Source: Sideroxydans lithotrophicus (GTDB lineage Bacteria > Pseudomonadota > Gammaproteobacteria > Burkholderiales > Sulfuriferulaceae). Taken from it: a DNA stretch of 19,933 nucleotides. How positions within the stretch are numbered: position 1 is the stretch's first letter; each line of letters starts with the position of its first letter. Of this stretch, positions 17,041 to 19,933 are shown piece after piece. Made by a program: the position numbers and the translations under genes. The DNA is taken from assembly GCA_022736605.1 (NCBI GenBank), contig DZDB01000002.1:1-19933 (forward strand), given 5' to 3'. Under the pieces are notes generated by a model, which saw only the letters and a list, made by a program, of their open reading frames with translations, was not told the origin of the DNA and did no database searches.

Positions 17041-18051
17041 ATGTTGATACTCGGAATTGAATCGTCGTGCGATGAAACCGGCATCGCGCTATACGATACT
17101 GAGCGCGGCTTGCGGGCGCATGCGCTACACAGTCAGATCGCTCTTCATGCTGAATATGGCGGGGTGGTGCCCGAACTGGCGTCGCGCGACCATATTCGTC
17201 GCGCGGTACCCCTGATCCGTCAGGTGCTGGCACAGGCGGATAGCGTACTGGCGGATGTCGATGCGATCGCCTATACCGAAGGGCCTGGTTTGGCAGGCGC
17301 GCTACTGGTGGGTACCGGGTTGGCGCACGCTTTAGGCGTCGCGTTGGCTGTGCCGGTGCTGGGCGTGCATCATCTGGAAGGGCATTTACTGTCGCCATTA
17401 CTATCGGATTCGCCACCGGCGTTTCCATTTGTGGCTTTATTAGTGTCGGGCGGGCATACCCAGCTGATGCAGGTCGAAGGGGTAGGGCGCTATGTCACAC
17501 TGGGTGATACGCTGGACGATGCTGCCGGTGAAGCGTTTGACAAGACGGCAAAGCTGCTGGGGCTGGATTATCCGGGAGGCGCGGCGCTGTCAGCGCTGGC
17601 GGAGCAGGGCGATCCGACGCGTTTCAAATTGCCCCGGCCAATGCTGCATTCGGGCGACCTGGATTTCAGTTTCAGTGGCCTCAAGACGGCAGTGCTGACG
17701 TTGACGCAAAAACATCCTGATCCAGCTGACCGTGCTGATATCGCGGCAGCGTTTCAGGTTGCCATTGCCGAGGTATTGACGGCCAAATCCATGACGGCGT
17801 TGAAGCAGACTGGGGCTAAGCGTCTGGTCGTGGCAGGTGGGGTTGGCGCCAATCGCCAGCTGCGTGCTGCATTGGTAGCCGGTGTAGCCAAGCGCGGCGC
17901 GCAGGTGTTTTTTCCCAGGCTGGAGTTTTGTACTGATAACGGTGCCATGATTGCTTATGCCGGGGCGATGCGGCTGCTGCACGGTGGGGAGGCGGCAGGC
18001 AGTTTTGGTGTGCGGTCACGCTGGGATTTACAGGCAATATCAGCGCCGTAA
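17041..18051 (+). CDS. tsaD: tRNA N6-adenosine threonylcarbamoyltransferase
   Basis: Transfers the threonylcarbamoyl group to A37 of ANN-decoding tRNAs (t6A), with TsaB and TsaE, in the cytoplasm. The 336 residues match the family length. Seen: ILGIESSCDETGIALYD at the N-terminus, the metal ligands H111 and H115 in HHLEGHLL, LVSGGHTQL, DDAAGEAFDKTAKLLGLDYPGG (quoted as DDAAGEAFDKTAKLLGL), FSFSGLKTA, and VAGGVGANRQLR with CTDNGAMIAYAG. It is divergent from rpsU. There is no clear ribosome-binding site before the ATG, and a TAAACT (17028-17033) lies very close, so a leaderless or very short-leader mRNA is possible. The last 12 bases overlap the convergent membrane-protein gene. Confidence 0.97.
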   Translation: MLILGIESSCDETGIALYDTERGLRAHALHSQIALHAEYGGVVPELASRDHIRRAVPLIRQVLAQADSVLADVDAIAYTEGPGLAGALLVGTGLAHALGVALAVPVLGVHHLEGHLLSPLLSDSPPAFPFVALLVSGGHTQLMQVEGVGRYVTLGDTLDDAAGEAFDKTAKLLGLDYPGGAALSALAEQGDPTRFKLPRPMLHSGDLDFSFSGLKTAVLTLTQKHPDPADRADIAAAFQVAIAEVLTAKSMTALKQTGAKRLVVAGGVGANRQLRAALVAGVAKRGAQVFFPRLEFCTDNGAMIAYAGAMRLLHGGEAAGSFGVRSRWDLQAISAP

Positions 18052-18840
18052 CTGGGGTTCAACCTCATGTACCCAGCGCAGTAATTCCTTGCCGCCGGGT
18101 ATTTGGCTGAGGATATCCGGGAACAGCACCAGGCCAAATAACAGCGCCAGGATGCAGATCAGCAGCAGGGTGGAAAAAATGCTTTCTGGACGCAACGCAC
18201 CCCAGTAGCGCATGGTCAGAAACATCACGTCCTTGCGGTGCTCAGACATGCGCTGCCAGCGCAGTCCCAGGCGTACCAGCAGGTACACCGCATAGCCGCC
18301 GGTCAACGAGGCGAATACGATGCGAAATACGCCGAACAAATCCAGGCTCCCTTGTACAAAATGCTGGTACAGCCAGGAGACAAATCCCACCAGAATCGAG
18401 GCGCTGAACGCGATCAGCACGTTGAAAAACAGGCGTCGCCGTTCACGCGCCAGATCCTGTTGGCGCTGGATGAAAAAGCTGTCTACTTCGTGTTTGAAAT
18501 ACTCCACTTTATCCTGTACCAGCGACGATATTTCGCGCTTGGCGACGGCCACGCGTTCGTCCAGCACATTGCCCAGGCGGTTGGCCGCATAGTCCACCAG
18601 TTCGCGCACGTCATCCTTGGTGAACTGGCGCTGGTTGTGCAGTTCGATGGAAATTTTATCCAGCTTGGCGTCGATTTCCTGGCTTGCATCAAGTACTACT
18701 TCGCGCATTTCGGCACCGATGTTCGCTGCGCCTTCTTTGACCACTGCGCCAAGCTTGTCGCCGGCCAGTTCAATGCTGTCCCTGGAAACCTGTGCCAGGC
18801 TCTCGCGTGCGTAATTGATTTCTTTTTCAAACCACGCCAT
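18040..18840 (-). CDS. Hypothetical membrane protein: long helical N-terminus plus three TM segments
   Basis: I do not recognise a named family. The 266-residue product has a charged, helical first half (residues ~1-135) rich in heptad-like patterns (SIELAGDKLGAVVKEGA, then IDAKLDKISIELHNQ and VAVAKREISSLVQDK). It probably forms a coiled coil or an apolipoprotein-like amphipathic bundle on the cytoplasmic side. Three hydrophobic segments follow at about 137-158, 170-191 and 221-242, with a basic loop (RWQRMSEHRKD) between the second and third. No signal peptide and no catalytic motif are evident. The ATG has GGAG six bases upstream. plsY, on the same strand, ends 12 bases upstream, so the two are probably co-transcribed. 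Its 3' end overlaps convergent tsaD by 12 bases. A role near the membrane or cell envelope is only a guess from these features. Confidence 0.88.
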   Translation of the reverse strand: MAWFEKEINYARESLAQVSRDSIELAGDKLGAVVKEGAANIGAEMREVVLDASQEIDAKLDKISIELHNQRQFTKDDVRELVDYAANRLGNVLDERVAVAKREISSLVQDKVEYFKHEVDSFFIQRQQDLARERRRLFFNVLIAFSASILVGFVSWLYQHFVQGSLDLFGVFRIVFASLTGGYAVYLLVRLGLRWQRMSEHRKDVMFLTMRYWGALRPESIFSTLLLICILALLFGLVLFPDILSQIPGGKELLRWVHEVEPQLRR

Positions 18841-18852
18841 AACAGGCTCCGT

Positions 18853-19470
18853 TTATTCGCGTGGCGATGCGGAAGGCTTGGTAATGCGGCCTTCCTCACC
18901 GGATAGCAAGCGGCGAATATTGCCGCGATGACGCCAGAAAATCAGCAGGCTGATGAATGTGAGTGAGATAACCGGCAGCATGCCACCGATCAAAAAACCC
19001 GCAAAAACAGGCGCAAGTGCGGCCGCGCTGAGTGCCGCCAGTGAAGACGTGCGGGTCAAGCCAAATATGACCAGCCAGGTCAGCAGCGTTGCCAGCCCAA
19101 GCCAGGGCGAAACCGCCAACAGGATTCCCAGTGCGGTAGCAACGCCCTTGCCGCCTTTGAAACCAAAAAACACCGGGTACAAATGGCCAAGAAACACCGC
19201 CACCGCCGCGCCATAGGTTGTCGGTATTTCTATTCCGTACTGCACGCCAAAATAGCGTGCCAGATAAACTGCCAGCCAGCCTTTGGCGAGATCGCCGAAC
19301 AAGGTCAACGCTGCTGCCGATTTGCGTCCAGTGCGCAGCATGTTAGTGGCGCCAGGGTTGCCCGAGCCATGGCTGCGTGGGTCAGGCAGGCCAAATGTCC
19401 GGCTGACAATGACAGCGAAAGAAAGCGAGCCGAGCAGATAGGCTGGCACTATGAAAAACAGGATGAGCAT
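18853..19470 (-). CDS. plsY: Glycerol-3-phosphate acyltransferase PlsY
   Basis: Integral inner-membrane enzyme that acylates glycerol-3-phosphate from acyl-phosphate (made by PlsX), the first step of phospholipid synthesis. The product is 205 residues with five or more hydrophobic segments. The three family motifs are visible: YLLGSLSFAVIVSR near the N-terminus, GSGNPGATNMLRTGRK, and FFGFKGGKGVATALG. The C-terminus ends in a short charged tail (SGEEGRITKPSASPRE). It is followed 12 bases later by the three-TM hypothetical gene on the same strand and is divergent from folB across a 48-base gap, the same plsY/folB arrangement as in E. coli. Confidence 0.96.
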   Translation of the reverse strand: MLILFFIVPAYLLGSLSFAVIVSRTFGLPDPRSHGSGNPGATNMLRTGRKSAAALTLFGDLAKGWLAVYLARYFGVQYGIEIPTTYGAAVAVFLGHLYPVFFGFKGGKGVATALGILLAVSPWLGLATLLTWLVIFGLTRTSSLAALSAAALAPVFAGFLIGGMLPVISLTFISLLIFWRHRGNIRRLLSGEEGRITKPSASPRE

Positions 19471-19479
19471 CGGGGATTC

Positions 19480-19494
19480 CGCTTAAAATAAGCG
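19480..19494. promoter_or_regulatory. Perfect palindrome in the plsY/folB divergent gap
   Basis: CGCTTA-AAA-TAAGCG is a perfect 6-base inverted repeat with a three-base centre. TAAAAT reads as a possible -10 toward folB, and TATTTT on the other strand toward plsY. It may be an operator or the shared promoter core of the 48-base gap. No regulator can be named. Confidence 0.35.
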
Positions 19495-19518
19495 CTTTTG
19501 GCGCGGCGACGAGTATTC

Positions 19519-19875
19519 ATGGACATTCTGTTTCTCAAGGAATTCAGAATCGAGCTCATTATCGGTATTTACGAGTGGGAACGCAAAATTCCCCAGCCGG
19601 TCATGCTCGATCTGGAAATTGGATTGCGCAACAGCCGCGCCGGTGAAACCGATCAGGTTGACGATACCATCGACTACGGCCAAGTGGCGGCTCGCATACA
19701 AACTACCGCGTGCGCGTTGCGGCCGATGCTGGTCGAAGCGCTGGCGGAACATGTGGCGCAACTGATTCTGTCGGAATTTGGCGCACCCTGGGTCAAGGTG
19801 ACAGTGACCAAACTGGCCATCGTGCGCGGCGTGAAGCAACTCGGCATCTGTATCGAACGCGGGCAAAGGCTTTGA
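19519..19875 (+). CDS. folB: Dihydroneopterin aldolase
   Basis: Cleaves 7,8-dihydroneopterin to 6-hydroxymethyl-dihydropterin and glycolaldehyde in folate synthesis. The product is 118 residues from the ATG at 19519, the usual length. Seen: MDILFLKEFRIELIIGIYEW at the N-terminus, as in E. coli FolB, with E21 at the conserved acidic position, then DDTIDYGQVAARI, the pterin-binding Glu in LVEALAEHVA (E73), and K98 as the likely catalytic lysine in VTVTKLAIVRG. Most family members have Lys-Pro here, but this one has Lys-Leu. An in-frame TTG at 19498 is a weaker alternative start. It is divergent from plsY. Its stop overlaps the possible TTG start of the next gene. Confidence 0.95.
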   Translation: MDILFLKEFRIELIIGIYEWERKIPQPVMLDLEIGLRNSRAGETDQVDDTIDYGQVAARIQTTACALRPMLVEALAEHVAQLILSEFGAPWVKVTVTKLAIVRGVKQLGICIERGQRL

Positions 19876-19933
19876 ATCCGGAAGGCTACGCAGCGGCAGC
19901 GGCGATACTGCTGGCAGCGTACTTCATTCGGGG
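19872..19933 (+). CDS. Start of a further gene cut by the window, possibly TauE/SafE-type transporter
   Basis: From a TTG overlapping the folB stop (TTGA), 20 codons are open to the edge: MNPEGYAAAAAILLAAYFIR and then GG, which begins a Gly codon. The hydrophobic stretch ending in FIRG resembles the first TM of TauE/SafE-family permeases, which often continue with a Gly-rich motif at this point. Only a short piece is visible and the ribosome-binding site (AAAGG) is too close to the TTG, so both the start and the family are tentative. Confidence 0.4.
   Translation, partial: MNPEGYAAAAAILLAAYFIR

Overview
The window looks like chromosomal DNA of a betaproteobacterium, most probably of the Nitrosomonadales type (Gallionella, Sulfuricella or Sulfuriferula relatives). 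The grounds are moderate-to-high G+C, the protein sequences, and a conserved housekeeping layout: rpsU-yqeY-dnaG-rpoD facing away from tsaD, and plsY facing away from folB. No insertion sequences, phage genes, CRISPR arrays or rRNA were seen. Genes are densely packed and no gene-free stretch exceeds 300 bases. The species cannot be fixed by eye.

Region 1 (1-6082, all on the minus strand) is the accessory part. A small ArsR-family regulator is followed by a three-gene tripartite efflux operon: TolC-like outer membrane channel, lipoprotein membrane-fusion adaptor, and RND pump. The pump is cut by the left window edge. The regulator has two cysteines 66 residues apart (C38 and C104), the arrangement of the persulfide/redox sensors HlyU, SqrR and BigR. 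An AT-rich inverted repeat covers the likely -10 element of the efflux promoter. This is the most interesting part of the window: a candidate efflux system controlled by reactive sulfur.

Region 2 (6223-11744, plus strand) is a tight gene run: gpmI (glycolysis), envC (amidase activator with a degenerate M23 domain), ctpA (S41 processing protease), a small unrecognised protein with a likely ferredoxin-like fold, and a MoeB/ThiF-type adenylyltransferase. The first three are joined by overlaps or near-overlaps. A strong hairpin separates ctpA from the last two.

Region 3 (11724-16947, minus strand) holds slmA (nucleoid occlusion), a CAT-anticodon tRNA that looks more like tRNA-Ile2 than elongator tRNA-Met, and the macromolecular synthesis operon rpsU-yqeY-dnaG-rpoD, which ends in a textbook intrinsic terminator. 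The operon joins translation (bS21), primer synthesis and the housekeeping sigma factor under a clear sigma70-type promoter before rpsU.

Region 4 (17041-19933) holds tsaD (tRNA t6A synthesis), a convergent unrecognised three-TM protein with a long helical N-terminus, plsY (phospholipid synthesis), and divergent folB (folate). The first ~20 codons of a further gene, perhaps a TauE/SafE-type transporter, run off the right edge. Apart from yqeY and the membrane protein, the order matches the E. coli folB-plsY-tsaD-rpsU-dnaG-rpoD neighbourhood.
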